A DNA stretch of 34,026 bases from Campylobacter concisus (GCF_002913225.1 NZ_PPAW01000062.1:1-34026), one strand, 5' to 3'. Counted from the stretch's first letter, positions 16,905 to 25,678 are shown. The notes: a model not told the origin generated them from the sequence alone. Program-made: numbers and translations.

Positions 16905-17869
16905 GAGCGTATGCAGAATGGGAAGAGCAGGAACTTTTGTTTTTATCGCTGCCACATAGTAAGAGCGACTGGGAGCCTTATTTAGAGGAGATTTTAGCTA
17001 GTTATGAAGAGCTTGTGGCTGCTGTTACGCCCTATGAAAAGGTGGTGCTCATCTGCCCTGATGAGGCAAATTTCACTAGGTTTAAGAAATTTAAAAATGT
17101 TGAGTTTGTAAAGCTTGAGACTGATGATACTTGGATCAGAGACTACGGTATGATCGACGTTTGCACCAAGGACGGCGTAAAGAGTTATGACTTTAAATTT
17201 AACGCTTGGGGTGGTAAATTTAAGAGCTCAAAAGATGATGCGATAAATTTAGAGCTAGCTAAAATTTATAAAACTAAGCTCGAGCCTGTTGATATGATAC
17301 TAGAGGGCGGAAGCGTCGAGTTTAACGGAGATGGCGTACTTTTAACCACCTCAAAATGCCTGCTAAATGAAAATAGAAACAAAGCACTTAGCAAAGAGCA
17401 GATCGAAGAAAAACTAAAAAATTTATTTGGCTTAAAGCGTATCATCTGGCTTGAAAATGGCTTTATAAGAGGCGATGACACAGATAGCCACATCGACACT
17501 TTAGCGCGCTTTATCACGCCTGATACGATAGCTTACGCAGCTTGCGATGATGAGAGTGATGAGCACTATGATGAGCTAAAAAGGATGGAGGATGAGCTTA
17601 AAAAAACTGGCTTTAAGCTGCTTGCTTTGCCACTACCAAAACCTAAATTTTATGAGGGCAAAAGGCTTGGCTGCACCTATGCAAACTTCATCTTTATAAA
17701 TGGTGCCTTGATCGTGCCGACATATAACGACGAAAACGATGAAAAGGTGTTAAATTTACTAGCCCATGCGCTTCCAGATAGAAAGATCATCGGTGTAAAT
17801 TCGCTAGTTTTTGTCCGTCAAAATGGCTCGCTTCACTGCTCAAGCCAAAATAGATACAAAAGGGCTTAA
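16901..17869 (+). CDS. aguA: Agmatine deiminase (peptidyl-arginine deiminase family)
   Basis: AguA hydrolyses agmatine to N-carbamoylputrescine and ammonia in the cytoplasm. The 322-residue protein carries the guanidino-modifying motifs: WIRDYG (78-83), EGGSVEFNGDG (135-145), SHIDTLARF (196-204) and, near the C-terminus, GSLHCSSQ, placing the nucleophile at Cys313. A Cys next to His in that position fits AguA/PAD_porph enzymes. AguB, the next enzyme of the pathway, is encoded two genes downstream, which supports the agmatine assignment over peptidyl-arginine. The GTG start overlaps the preceding stop by four bases, behind AAGGAGAG. Confidence 0.9.
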   Translation: MRAYAEWEEQELLFLSLPHSKSDWEPYLEEILASYEELVAAVTPYEKVVLICPDEANFTRFKKFKNVEFVKLETDDTWIRDYGMIDVCTKDGVKSYDFKFNAWGGKFKSSKDDAINLELAKIYKTKLEPVDMILEGGSVEFNGDGVLLTTSKCLLNENRNKALSKEQIEEKLKNLFGLKRIIWLENGFIRGDDTDSHIDTLARFITPDTIAYAACDDESDEHYDELKRMEDELKKTGFKLLALPLPKPKFYEGKRLGCTYANFIFINGALIVPTYNDENDEKVLNLLAHALPDRKIIGVNSLVFVRQNGSLHCSSQNRYKRA

Positions 17870-17871
17870 GT

Positions 17872-18798
17872 TTGTCAAGTCCGTTTGATTATGAGTTTAA
17901 CCGCATAAATAAGCAGGAGTGCACGCAGAGCGAAAATAAGGCAGTTATCGCAGCAGGTGCTTGCGCCTTTTTGCTTGCACTTGTGAAATTTGCAGCGGGA
18001 CTTTTTAGCGGTTCGGTCGCTGTGCTTGGCTCGGCGATTGATTCGATGCTTGATTTTATCGTTTCGCTTTTAAATTTATTTGCGCTTAGAAAGTCAAGAA
18101 AGCAAGCTGATGAGAAATTTAACTTTGGCTACACAAAGCTAGAGGCGTTAGCAGCGCTATTTGAGTGTGTTATCATCGTTGTGGCTGCTGGATATATATT
18201 TTATGAGAGTGTTAAGAAATTTAGCGAGCCAAATTTAGAGATAGACCTTGGCTTAAGCCTTGGAGTGATGGTATTTTCGGTCGTAGTGACGCTATGTTTG
18301 GTGCTATTTTTAAACCAAATTTCTAAAAAAAGTGGCAATCTCATCATAAAAGCAGACGCGCTGCACTATAAGATCGACCTTTTTAGCAACCTTGCAGTCA
18401 TCATCTCGCTGCTTATCATTAAATTTAGCGGATTTGTGATGATAGATGCGATCTTTGGTATCGTGATAAGTGGCTACATCGCTCAAAGTGCGATAAGCCT
18501 TGGCAAAGACGCCCTTGGTGTCTTGCTAGATCACGCAGCAAGCCCTGAGGTCACAGCTGAGATCATCAAGATGATAAAGGCAAAGCAGAGAATTTCAGAC
18601 TTTCACTATCTAAACACAAGACAGAGCGCAAATACCATATTTTTAACGCTGCATTTAGTTTTTGACAAAGATATCTCGCTTTACGACGCGCACGAGGTGG
18701 CCGACTCGCTAGAAGCCGAGATAAGAGAGAAATTTAAGGAATTTTCGTGGCAGATAACCACGCATTTAGACCCATATAACGACAAAGAAGGGAGATGA
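17872..18798 (+). CDS. Cation diffusion facilitator (CDF) efflux protein
   Basis: This 308-residue inner-membrane metal/proton antiporter has six helices. Helix 2 carries SAIDSMLDF and helix 5 carries DALHYKID, so the transport site is DxxxD plus HxxxD, the arrangement of FieF-type Zn/Fe exporters. A cytoplasmic domain follows from about residue 212 and ends with a histidine-containing ITTHLDP typical of CDF C-termini. TTG is the start codon, two bases after the aguA stop, with AAAGGG inside aguA as ribosome site. Its position between two putrescine-pathway genes is odd for a metal exporter. Confidence 0.9.
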   Translation: MSSPFDYEFNRINKQECTQSENKAVIAAGACAFLLALVKFAAGLFSGSVAVLGSAIDSMLDFIVSLLNLFALRKSRKQADEKFNFGYTKLEALAALFECVIIVVAAGYIFYESVKKFSEPNLEIDLGLSLGVMVFSVVVTLCLVLFLNQISKKSGNLIIKADALHYKIDLFSNLAVIISLLIIKFSGFVMIDAIFGIVISGYIAQSAISLGKDALGVLLDHAASPEVTAEIIKMIKAKQRISDFHYLNTRQSANTIFLTLHLVFDKDISLYDAHEVADSLEAEIREKFKEFSWQITTHLDPYNDKEGR

Positions 18799-18799
18799 G

Positions 18800-19672
18800 A
18801 TGAAAGTAGCACTACTTCAACAAGAATTTAAAGGCACAAAAGAGGCGACCATCGCAAAGACGCTTGAGCTAATAGCTGAGGCAAAAAAAGGTGGCGCTGA
18901 TCTCGTGGTCTGCCAAGAGCTGCACCAGACGCAATACTTTTGCCAAAGCGAGGATACAAATTTCTTTGATCACGCAAACGACTGGCAAGAAGATGTCGCT
19001 TTTTGGGGCAGGGTAGCAAAAGAAAACGGCGTAGTTTTAGTCACTTCGCTCTTTGAAAAAAGGGCTGACGGACTTTATCACAACACTGCTTTTGTCTTCG
19101 AGCGTGACGGAAGTATCGCTGGCAAATACCGAAAAATGCACATCCCTGATGACCCTGGATTTTACGAGAAATTTTACTTCACGCCTGGTGACATTGGCTT
19201 TGAGCCTATCGAAACTAGCCTTGGCAAGCTTGGCGTTTTGGTCTGCTGGGATCAGTGGTATCCAGAGGCAGCAAGGCTAATGGCATTAAAAGGGGCGAAA
19301 ATTCTCATCTATCCAACGGCTATTGGCTGGTTTGAGGGCGATAGCGAGGATGAAAAGTCAAGACAGCTTGAAGCGTGGGTGGCGGTGCAAAGAGGTCACA
19401 GCGTGGCAAATGGACTGCCAGTGGTCGCAGTTAATCGTGTGGGCTTTGAAAAAGATGATAGCGGCGTGATGGATGGGATTAAGTTTTGGGGAAATAGCTT
19501 TGTTTACGGGCCACAAGGCGAGCAGCTTTTCCGCGCAGATAGCCATAGCGAGCAGTGCAAGATCGTTGAGATAGACATGAAAAGAAGCGAAGAAGTGCGT
19601 AGAATTTGGCCATTTTTACGTGACCGCAGGATCGATGCCTACGCAAATATCACAAAGAGATTTATCGACTAA
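18800..19672 (+). CDS. aguB: N-carbamoylputrescine amidase
   Basis: AguB is a cytoplasmic nitrilase-superfamily enzyme that hydrolyses N-carbamoylputrescine to putrescine, CO2 and ammonia. In the 290 residues the catalytic triad is visible: Glu40 (VVCQELHQTQYF), Lys112 (GKYRKMHIPDDPGFYEK) and Cys149 (GVLVCWDQWYPEAARL). These contexts are those of the AguB clade rather than beta-ureidopropionase. The ATG lies one base after the CDF stop, with AAGGGAG inside that gene, so all four genes from 16659 form one operon. A hairpin follows the stop. Confidence 0.94.
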   Translation: MKVALLQQEFKGTKEATIAKTLELIAEAKKGGADLVVCQELHQTQYFCQSEDTNFFDHANDWQEDVAFWGRVAKENGVVLVTSLFEKRADGLYHNTAFVFERDGSIAGKYRKMHIPDDPGFYEKFYFTPGDIGFEPIETSLGKLGVLVCWDQWYPEAARLMALKGAKILIYPTAIGWFEGDSEDEKSRQLEAWVAVQRGHSVANGLPVVAVNRVGFEKDDSGVMDGIKFWGNSFVYGPQGEQLFRADSHSEQCKIVEIDMKRSEEVRRIWPFLRDRRIDAYANITKRFID

Positions 19673-19676
19673 ATTT

Positions 19677-19697
19677 AGAGCTAGAATTTCTAGCTCT
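19677..19697 (+). terminator. Probable terminator after aguB
   Basis: A 9-bp stem (AGAGCTAGA/TCTAGCTCT) with a 3-base loop starts five bases after the stop. The tail is TAAAATTT, so the T-run is weak. The stem core is nearly the same as that of the groEL terminator. Confidence 0.55.
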
Positions 19698-19876
19698 TAA
19701 AATTTAGAATGCTCGTAAAAGAAAAATAAATTTATTCTTAAGAAAATATTTTTTTAAGTCTTGATTGTGTAGAATAGTTGCAACTTTACCAAAATGGCAT
19801 AAAAATATCATATCAAAAAGATACAAAGCTAAATTTATAGAATAAAATAGCCTTAAATTTTTTGAAAGGATTTTAG

Positions 19877-20818
19877 ATGAAAACTACTTCTTTGGCACTT
19901 GCTGGATTGCTTTTGGCAACAACACTTTCAGCAAAAGAATTTATCAGTATCGGCACTGGTGGCATGACAGGCACATACTATCCGATAGGTGGAGCGATCT
20001 GCCGCTTGGCAAATAAAAATACAGACGTAAAATGCTCTGTCCAATCAACTGGCGGCTCTGTTTATAACGTAAATAACGTCCTTAAAAAAGAGCTTACATT
20101 TGGCTTTGTTCAAAGTGATGTCGTCTATGACAAATATAACGGCACTGGCAAATTTGACGGAGCAAAAGATGAAAATTTACGCTCAGTAGTAGCTATCTAT
20201 CCAGAGCTTCTTGCATTTGTCGTGGCAAAAGATAGCGGGCTAACAAGCGATCTCTCTTCATTTGCTGGTAAAAAATACAACGTCGGAAACCCAGGCAGCG
20301 GCAACGAAGTGAGCACACTTGAAGTCTTTAAAGCAAAGGGCTTTGACGTTTCAAAACTAGGATACCGTGGTGTTTTAACAGTTGGCGAATGCCCACACGC
20401 ACTAAAAGATAAAAAGATAGACGGATATAGCTTTGTCGTTGGTCACCCAACTGCAAACATCACTGACGCAGCGACATCTTTACCGATCGATATCTTAAAC
20501 ATCGAAGGCAGTGAGATTGATAATCTTCTTAAAGAAAAACCATACTTTGCAAAAGGCGTGATCCCAAAAGGCTCTTATGACGGCGTCGATCACGATGTAA
20601 ATACTATCGGCGTAAAAGCTGTTTTAGTAACTAGCAAAGATACAAAAGATGAGGCTGTAAAAGCTGTGATAAAAGCTATCTTAGATAACTTTGATGAGTA
20701 TAAAACTCTTCACCCAGCACTAAAATCAGTTAAAAAAGAAGATCTTGTTCAAGGTCTTTCAGCTCCGCTTCACCCAGCTGCAGAGGCTGCATTTAAAGAG
20801 GCTGGCATCTTAAAATAA
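19877..20818 (+). CDS. TAXI-family TRAP transporter solute receptor
   Basis: This 313-residue periplasmic binding protein has a signal peptide to about residue 19 (LLLATTLSA). The opening ISIGTGGMTGTYYPIGGAIC is the signature of the TAXI receptor family, and STGGSVYNVNNV and GSGNEVSTLEV follow. TAXI receptors feed fused TRAP permeases and usually bind dicarboxylates such as glutamate or 2-oxoglutarate, but the ligand cannot be read from the sequence. AAAGGATTTTAG precedes the ATG. The permease gene is 86 bases downstream, with a hairpin in between. Confidence 0.94.
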   Translation: MKTTSLALAGLLLATTLSAKEFISIGTGGMTGTYYPIGGAICRLANKNTDVKCSVQSTGGSVYNVNNVLKKELTFGFVQSDVVYDKYNGTGKFDGAKDENLRSVVAIYPELLAFVVAKDSGLTSDLSSFAGKKYNVGNPGSGNEVSTLEVFKAKGFDVSKLGYRGVLTVGECPHALKDKKIDGYSFVVGHPTANITDAATSLPIDILNIEGSEIDNLLKEKPYFAKGVIPKGSYDGVDHDVNTIGVKAVLVTSKDTKDEAVKAVIKAILDNFDEYKTLHPALKSVKKEDLVQGLSAPLHPAAEAAFKEAGILK

Positions 20819-20825
20819 TCCATCT

Positions 20826-20845
20826 CCAGGGGCTTTTGCCTCTGG
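20826..20845 (+). other. Intercistronic hairpin between TAXI receptor and permease genes
   Basis: CCAGGGGC and GCCTCTGG pair over 8 positions (one G-U) around a TTTT loop, seven bases after the receptor stop. No T-run follows. It could stabilise the receptor mRNA or give partial termination, keeping the receptor in excess over the permease. Confidence 0.5.
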
Positions 20846-20904
20846 ATAAAATTTAAATATACAAATTCTTTTAAATTTATATATTTAAATTTTAAAGGAG
20901 AGAG

Positions 20905-22971
20905 ATGAACGAAGTTAATGACAACGAAGAACAATTTGTCGAAGTAAAGACAAGAGAGATAAATAGCAATTTTTACAACTATTTCATCGCATTTGCGTGT
21001 TTCTCTTGGTCGGTTTTTCAGCTTTATATAGCGTATTTTCCGCTAAATACTAACATTTCGCGCTCAGTGCACCTAGCCTTTGCGGTTGGGCTTGTATTTT
21101 TGCTCTATCCAGTCACTTTTCATAAAAAGGCTCACTCGAGTTTGCCGTTTTACGACCTAGTTTTTTGCGTGGTAGGCGTTGTTGCCGTGCTTTATCCAGC
21201 GGTTTATTTTTATGAGCTAGCTGATAGGACAGGAGATTATATCACGCAAGACATCGTCATATCGTTTTTGGCGATCATCGTCTTACTTGAGGCTGGCAGA
21301 CGTGTCATGGGACCAGCGCTTCCTATCATTTGTATATTATTTTTGATATACGATCACTTTGGTCCTTATATGCCAGACATCATCGCTCATCAAGGCGCTA
21401 GCTTTGAAAAGATCGCAGGACACATGTTTTTGACGACTGAGGGCGTCTTTGGCGTGCCTATCGGCGTTAGCGTTAGTTTTATCTACCTTTTTGTTCTTTT
21501 TGGCTCACTACTTGAGCGAGCAGGCGCTGGACAATACTTCATAAATTTAGCCTTTTCTCTTCTTGGCAAATATAGAGGCGGCCCAGCTAAGGCTTCAGTC
21601 ATTGCAAGTGGCCTAACTGGCATGGTTTCAGGTAGCTCAACAGCAAACGTCGTAACCGTTGGTACATTTACCATACCACTTATGAAAAAAGCTGGCCTTT
21701 CACGCACAAAAGCTGGAGCTATCGAGGTTGCAGCTGGTGTAAATGGACAGCTCATGCCACCTATCATGGGTGCGGCTGCTTTTATCATCGCTGAGTTTTT
21801 GGGCATGACATATACAAATGTTATGATGGCGGCGGTTATTCCAGCTTTTGCTTGTTATTTGTCGCTATTTTTTATCGTGCATTTAGAGAGCGTCAAACTT
21901 GGACTAAAGGGCATAAATCAGAGCGAGTTTCACTCAAGATTTAAAATTTTCGTTAGCGGTCTTCACTATATAACGCCGATTCTAATTTTGCTTTACACGC
22001 TTTTAATAGCAAAAGAGTCAGCCATAGCCGCAGCTTTTAATGCTATTGGATTTTTATTTTTGATAATGATCTTTCAAGAGCCAACCAAAAAGCTAGCTTC
22101 AGGCGAAAAGGTAGGGCTAAACGATGTGCTTCTTGGCTTTGAGGATATATTTTGGGCGATGGTCGCAGCTGCAAAGAGCATGACCACAATAGCCATCGCA
22201 ACCGCGCTTGCAGGCATCATCGTAGGCTCTATCTCGCTAACTGGCCTTGGTCAAGTACTTTCTGATCTAGTCGAGCTTCTAGCGGGCGATAACATCATGA
22301 TGATCCTACTTTTAACGGCTCTTATGTCGCTCATCCTTGGCATGGGTCTTCCAACAACGGCAAACTACATCGTCGTCTCAAGCCTTGTTGCGCCAGTTAT
22401 CTTGTTTTTGGCGCATAAAAATGGCTTCTTAATCCCTGCCATCGCCGTGCATCTTTTTGTATTTTACTTTGGAATTTTGGCTGACGACACGCCGCCAGTT
22501 GGCATCGCAGCCTACGCAGCAGCGGGCATTGCCAAGGCAAATCCAATAACCGTTGGCGTGCAAGGATTTTTTTATGATCTAAGAACAGCGATCTTGCCAT
22601 TTGCCTTTTTCTTTAACAACAAACTTATGCTTATTGAGAGCATAAATACTGGCGATCCGCTTGATTCAAAAGGGATAGTCTGGATGAGCAATCCACTTGA
22701 AATTTTACTCGTCTTTGGCATGGCGATCGTGGGAATGTTTGCCTTTTCTAGCTTGTTGCAAGGCTACTACGTCACAAAGCTTAGGATTTGGGAGAGGGTG
22801 CTACTTATCCCAGTCGTGCCTCTAGCTCTTGTGCCAAACATCTGCGTGAAATTTGGTCTGATGCCAAACGAATACACAGCCTACATCGTAGCAGCAGCTC
22901 TTTATGGTTTTGTCTTTATGACCCAGTGGGGCATAAAAGATAAGCCGCTTGATCAAATAAGAGCGATTTAA
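20905..22971 (+). CDS. TRAP transporter permease, fused DctQ-DctM (4TM/12TM)
   Basis: This 688-residue inner-membrane protein fuses the small four-helix subunit (about 25-150) to the large transport subunit. The second part has the family motifs GSLLERAGAG, SGLTGMVSGSSTANVVTVG (about 233-251), NGQLMPPIMGAAAFI (280-294), GMGLPTTANYI and FGILADDTPPVG. The C-terminal tail with extra helices is as in TAXI-associated permeases. It drives solute uptake with the sodium or proton gradient using the receptor encoded upstream. AAAGGAGAGAG precedes the ATG, and a strong terminator follows. Confidence 0.95.
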   Translation: MNEVNDNEEQFVEVKTREINSNFYNYFIAFACFSWSVFQLYIAYFPLNTNISRSVHLAFAVGLVFLLYPVTFHKKAHSSLPFYDLVFCVVGVVAVLYPAVYFYELADRTGDYITQDIVISFLAIIVLLEAGRRVMGPALPIICILFLIYDHFGPYMPDIIAHQGASFEKIAGHMFLTTEGVFGVPIGVSVSFIYLFVLFGSLLERAGAGQYFINLAFSLLGKYRGGPAKASVIASGLTGMVSGSSTANVVTVGTFTIPLMKKAGLSRTKAGAIEVAAGVNGQLMPPIMGAAAFIIAEFLGMTYTNVMMAAVIPAFACYLSLFFIVHLESVKLGLKGINQSEFHSRFKIFVSGLHYITPILILLYTLLIAKESAIAAAFNAIGFLFLIMIFQEPTKKLASGEKVGLNDVLLGFEDIFWAMVAAAKSMTTIAIATALAGIIVGSISLTGLGQVLSDLVELLAGDNIMMILLLTALMSLILGMGLPTTANYIVVSSLVAPVILFLAHKNGFLIPAIAVHLFVFYFGILADDTPPVGIAAYAAAGIAKANPITVGVQGFFYDLRTAILPFAFFFNNKLMLIESINTGDPLDSKGIVWMSNPLEILLVFGMAIVGMFAFSSLLQGYYVTKLRIWERVLLIPVVPLALVPNICVKFGLMPNEYTAYIVAAALYGFVFMTQWGIKDKPLDQIRAI

Positions 22972-22973
22972 TA

Positions 22974-22997
22974 TTAGGCAAGAGCTCTCTTGCCTAA
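22974..22997 (+). terminator. Terminator of the TRAP operon
   Basis: A 10-bp perfect stem (TTAGGCAAGA/TCTTGCCTAA) with loop GCTC is followed by ACTTTTAAATTTATT. It starts three bases after the permease stop. Confidence 0.8.
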
Positions 22998-23046
22998 ACT
23001 TTTAAATTTATTTATAAATTTCTAGTGATTTTATAAAAAGTGAGAA

Positions 23047-23067
23047 TTTAGGCTTTAAAAGCCTAAA
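23047..23067 (-). terminator. Probable terminator of the Sel1-repeat gene
   Basis: TTTAGGC and GCCTAAA pair around a 7-base AT loop directly after the minus-strand TGA (23070-23072). On the minus strand CTCACTTTTT follows about 5 bases later. It faces the TRAP terminator. Confidence 0.5.
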
Positions 23068-23069
23068 GA

Positions 23070-23555
23070 TCAAAATTGTTTTGAGCGTTTTAGATCGCCC
23101 GCAAACTCGCAAGACATCTTATCGTTTAGTTTGCAGCCTTTTTCTAAGAAGGTGTAAGCCTCTTTAAATTTCTTAGCTTCTATTAGTATCGAGCCTATCA
23201 TGCCGCAAGAGTAGCCGTCGTTTTGCTCGCAAGCTTTGTTAAAAAACTCTCTTGCCTTTTGTGGATCGTTATCTAGATAAATTCCACCAGCTGCTGAGCA
23301 ACCCTCTTTTTCGCCACCTTGACAAGCTTTGTTGTAAAACTCTAACGCTTTGTTGCTATCTGGCACGTCAGTTTTGCCAATCTGGTAGATCGCACCTGCT
23401 GTTACGCATGATCTTGCGTCATTTGCTGCGCAACCTGCTTCAAATTTAGATAAAGCCTCAGTGAAATTTGAGTCAGCATAAGCTTTCAAGCCATCTTCAA
23501 AGTCGCCTGCTAGAGCGCAAGCTGCAAGAAGTGAGATAAAAATCATTTTTTTCAT
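23070..23555 (-). CDS. Cysteine-rich Sel1-repeat protein (Hcp-like), secreted
   Basis: This 161-residue protein begins with a signal peptide (MKKMIFISLLAACALA). I take the ATG at 23555 because AAGGAAAA lies just upstream; an in-frame ATG at 23594 has no such site. The mature part consists of about four Sel1-like alpha-alpha repeats. Each carries two cysteines with seven residues between them (CAANDARSC, CQGGEKEGC, CEQNDGYSC, CKLNDKMSC), the disulfide-locked pattern of the Helicobacter cysteine-rich proteins. It is probably periplasmic or exported; its partner is unknown. A small dyad (AATATGT/ACATATT, 23577-23597) lies just upstream and overlaps the likely promoter. Confidence 0.85.
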   Translation of the reverse strand: MKKMIFISLLAACALAGDFEDGLKAYADSNFTEALSKFEAGCAANDARSCVTAGAIYQIGKTDVPDSNKALEFYNKACQGGEKEGCSAAGGIYLDNDPQKAREFFNKACEQNDGYSCGMIGSILIEAKKFKEAYTFLEKGCKLNDKMSCEFAGDLKRSKQF

Positions 23556-23625
23556 AAAATTTTCCTTTTGTAAAGTAATATGTAATTTTAACATATTAAA
23601 TTTGCACTTACTTGATGAAAAATAA

Positions 23626-24267
23626 TTACGATTTTAAAATTTGCTCTTGCTCTTTGTAATCAGGCATGATGGCTTCTATAAATTTATAAAAGCTGCTTTG
23701 ATGATGCGGATAGAGTAGATGAGTAAGCTCGTGAAGCACGACGTATCGCACGGCTGAGAGCGGCTTTTCGATTAGTCTTAGGCTTAAGTTTATATAGCCT
23801 TTTTTGTGGTTGCAGCTGCCCCAGCGAGTTTTGCTATCTCTTATGACGATGCGACTAACTGACTTATTGATATGAGGCTGATAGTAGCTTACAAGCTCTA
23901 AAAATAGCTCTTTTGCTCTTGCTTTTTTAAAGCGTTCAAGCACCTTTAAATTTGGCGTTATGATAAATTTATCTTCAAAAAATGGCACATTTACGCTCTC
24001 ATCAAATTTGATCTTATAAATTTCTCCAAGAAATTTCATCTCATCATCTTTTGGCAAATTTAAAAGAGCTTTTTTATAAGAGTTTTCAAGCCAATTTCTG
24101 TGTGTCTCAAGAAAGCCAAGAGCCATCTTTTGCGTGCTATAAAATGGCATAGAAAGGGTGATCTTAGCATCCTTGCCAACTCTTAGGCGCATAGCCTTTA
24201 CGTTTGTTTTAAAATTTATTAAGACGCTTAGACCATAAAAGTCTAAATTTAGGCTCTTTTGCCTCAA
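23626..24267 (-). CDS. YgjP-like zinc metallopeptidase-domain protein (DUF45)
   Basis: The DUF45/YgjP domain shows RDSKTRWGSCNHKKGYINLS and the zinc motif VLHELTHLLYPHH. Its two histidines and glutamate, plus a further His three residues after LYP, fit a gluzincin-like metal site. The cellular role of this family is not established. I place the start at TTG 24267, which overlaps the upstream MATE stop by four bases (TTGA) like other coupled genes here. An in-frame ATG at 24333 would add 22 residues from inside the MATE gene and lies before the part that looks like the family. Confidence 0.82.
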   Translation of the reverse strand: MRQKSLNLDFYGLSVLINFKTNVKAMRLRVGKDAKITLSMPFYSTQKMALGFLETHRNWLENSYKKALLNLPKDDEMKFLGEIYKIKFDESVNVPFFEDKFIITPNLKVLERFKKARAKELFLELVSYYQPHINKSVSRIVIRDSKTRWGSCNHKKGYINLSLRLIEKPLSAVRYVVLHELTHLLYPHHQSSFYKFIEAIMPDYKEQEQILKS

Positions 24268-25583
24268 ACTAGGCGTTTTTCTTGCCACTTTTTGCTTCTC
24301 CAGCGCCAGGTATTTGCAAGGCCCCTTAGCCACTCATCAGCGCAAAATCCTATCCAAACGCCAACAATGCCCCAGCCAAGGTGTATGCCTAAGAAATATC
24401 CAAGCGGCAGCGAAAGTCCCCACATAAAGATAAGCCCAGTCGCAAGTGGGAATTTCGCGTCGCCACTTGCGCGAAGGGCATTTACGATGACGATGTTAAA
24501 GGTTCTGCCAGCCTCTAGCACGATCGAGAGCGTAAAGAGCGGTAGCATTATCTTGCGCAGGCTCTCATCTAAATTTAGTGCGTCCATGATCTTGTACTTT
24601 AAGGCGTAGGCGATCAAAACGACGATGAGCGTGATAGAAATTCCAAGCCACAAGGCTTTAAAGGTCCTGGTATAAGCCTCGTTAAACTCGCTTGCTCCAA
24701 CCAAATGTCCCACGATGACCTCGTTTGCCACGCTGATACTTGCGCCACAAAGCAAAATGAGAAGAGTGATTTGAAAGTAGATCGTTTGCACGCTAAGAGT
24801 TGCCTCGCCCATGCTCGCGATAAAGCCAAATGCAACCATGTATTGCGCCATCCAGAGTAAATTTTCGCCAGCACTTGGCAAGCCAACTGAGAGTATTTTC
24901 TTTAAAATTCCAAACGGCACGACAAGTAGTTTGCTAAGATAAATTTTAACTTTTGCCACGCGTATGAGCATGTAAAGTAGGACAAAAACGCCAATAAGCC
25001 TACCTACAAATGTCGAGATAGCAACACCTTGCAAGCCTAAATTTGGCAGATCAAACCAGCCAAAAAGGGCGATGGCGTTGCCAAAGATGGTGATGATGTT
25101 CATCAAAACTGAAGTTAGCATCACAGCGGTTGCTAGATTATAGACGCGAAGCACCGCAGCTAGCACCATGCCGATGCCATCAAATAGCAAGGCAAAGCCA
25201 AGTATGTGAAGGTATGAGAAGCTATCGTTTATGAGATCACTTGGCACGTTTAGTAAATTTAAGATGTTGTAGCCAAAGACGTAGATGATGATGGCTGAAA
25301 ATATGCCAAAGACCGTATTTGACGTGATGCTTGCGTGTATGACGCTTGAGGCTAGCTCGTTTTGCTTTGCTCCAAGAGCTTGTGCGACGACGACTGAGCA
25401 GCCCATGCTTAAAAAGTTAAAAATGGTCATAAAAAGATCCATCACTTGATTGCCGGCACCCATGGCACCAACTAGATGCACACTCACTTTTGTCACCATG
25501 TAGGTGTTTATGATGAGCGTTATAAAGTGTAAAAACATATCTAAAAATATAGGGACGACCAATTTTTTCATAGAAAGATTCAT
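24264..25583 (-). CDS. MATE-family multidrug/cation antiporter
   Basis: This 439-residue inner-membrane exporter has 12 helices in two similar halves. The start LVVPIFLDMFLHFITLIINT and the GNQVMDLFMTIFNFLSMGCSVVVAQALGAK stretch (about 47-76, split between two family motifs) are typical of MATE, as is SVANEVIVGHLVGA in the second half. The frame is open to 25724, but ATG at 25583 is preceded by GGGAGAAATTT, so the upstream 47 codons are excluded. The substrate is unknown. It is co-transcribed with the YgjP-like gene and is divergent from the ABC-F gene. Confidence 0.92.
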   Translation of the reverse strand: MNLSMKKLVVPIFLDMFLHFITLIINTYMVTKVSVHLVGAMGAGNQVMDLFMTIFNFLSMGCSVVVAQALGAKQNELASSVIHASITSNTVFGIFSAIIIYVFGYNILNLLNVPSDLINDSFSYLHILGFALLFDGIGMVLAAVLRVYNLATAVMLTSVLMNIITIFGNAIALFGWFDLPNLGLQGVAISTFVGRLIGVFVLLYMLIRVAKVKIYLSKLLVVPFGILKKILSVGLPSAGENLLWMAQYMVAFGFIASMGEATLSVQTIYFQITLLILLCGASISVANEVIVGHLVGASEFNEAYTRTFKALWLGISITLIVVLIAYALKYKIMDALNLDESLRKIMLPLFTLSIVLEAGRTFNIVIVNALRASGDAKFPLATGLIFMWGLSLPLGYFLGIHLGWGIVGVWIGFCADEWLRGLANTWRWRSKKWQEKRLV

Positions 25584-25611
25584 AAATTTCTCCCTTTTTA
25601 AATTTTGGGCG

Positions 25612-25617
25612 ATTATA
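25612..25617 (-). promoter_or_regulatory. -10 element of the MATE gene promoter
   Basis: On the minus strand TATAAT is preceded by TTTGGC, 29 bases upstream of the MATE ATG. The expected -35 position overlaps the divergent ABC-F promoter. Confidence 0.55.
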
Positions 25618-25642
25618 GCCAAATTAGGTTTTAGCTCCCTTT

Positions 25643-25651
25643 TGATATAAT
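25643..25651 (+). promoter_or_regulatory. Extended -10 element of the ABC-F gene promoter
   Basis: TGATATAAT (hexamer 25646-25651) has the TGn extension and lies 28 bases before the ATG. No good -35 is visible, as is usual for Campylobacter. Confidence 0.6.
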
Positions 25652-25678
25652 CCAAAAAATTTAAAATTTGAGAGAAAA

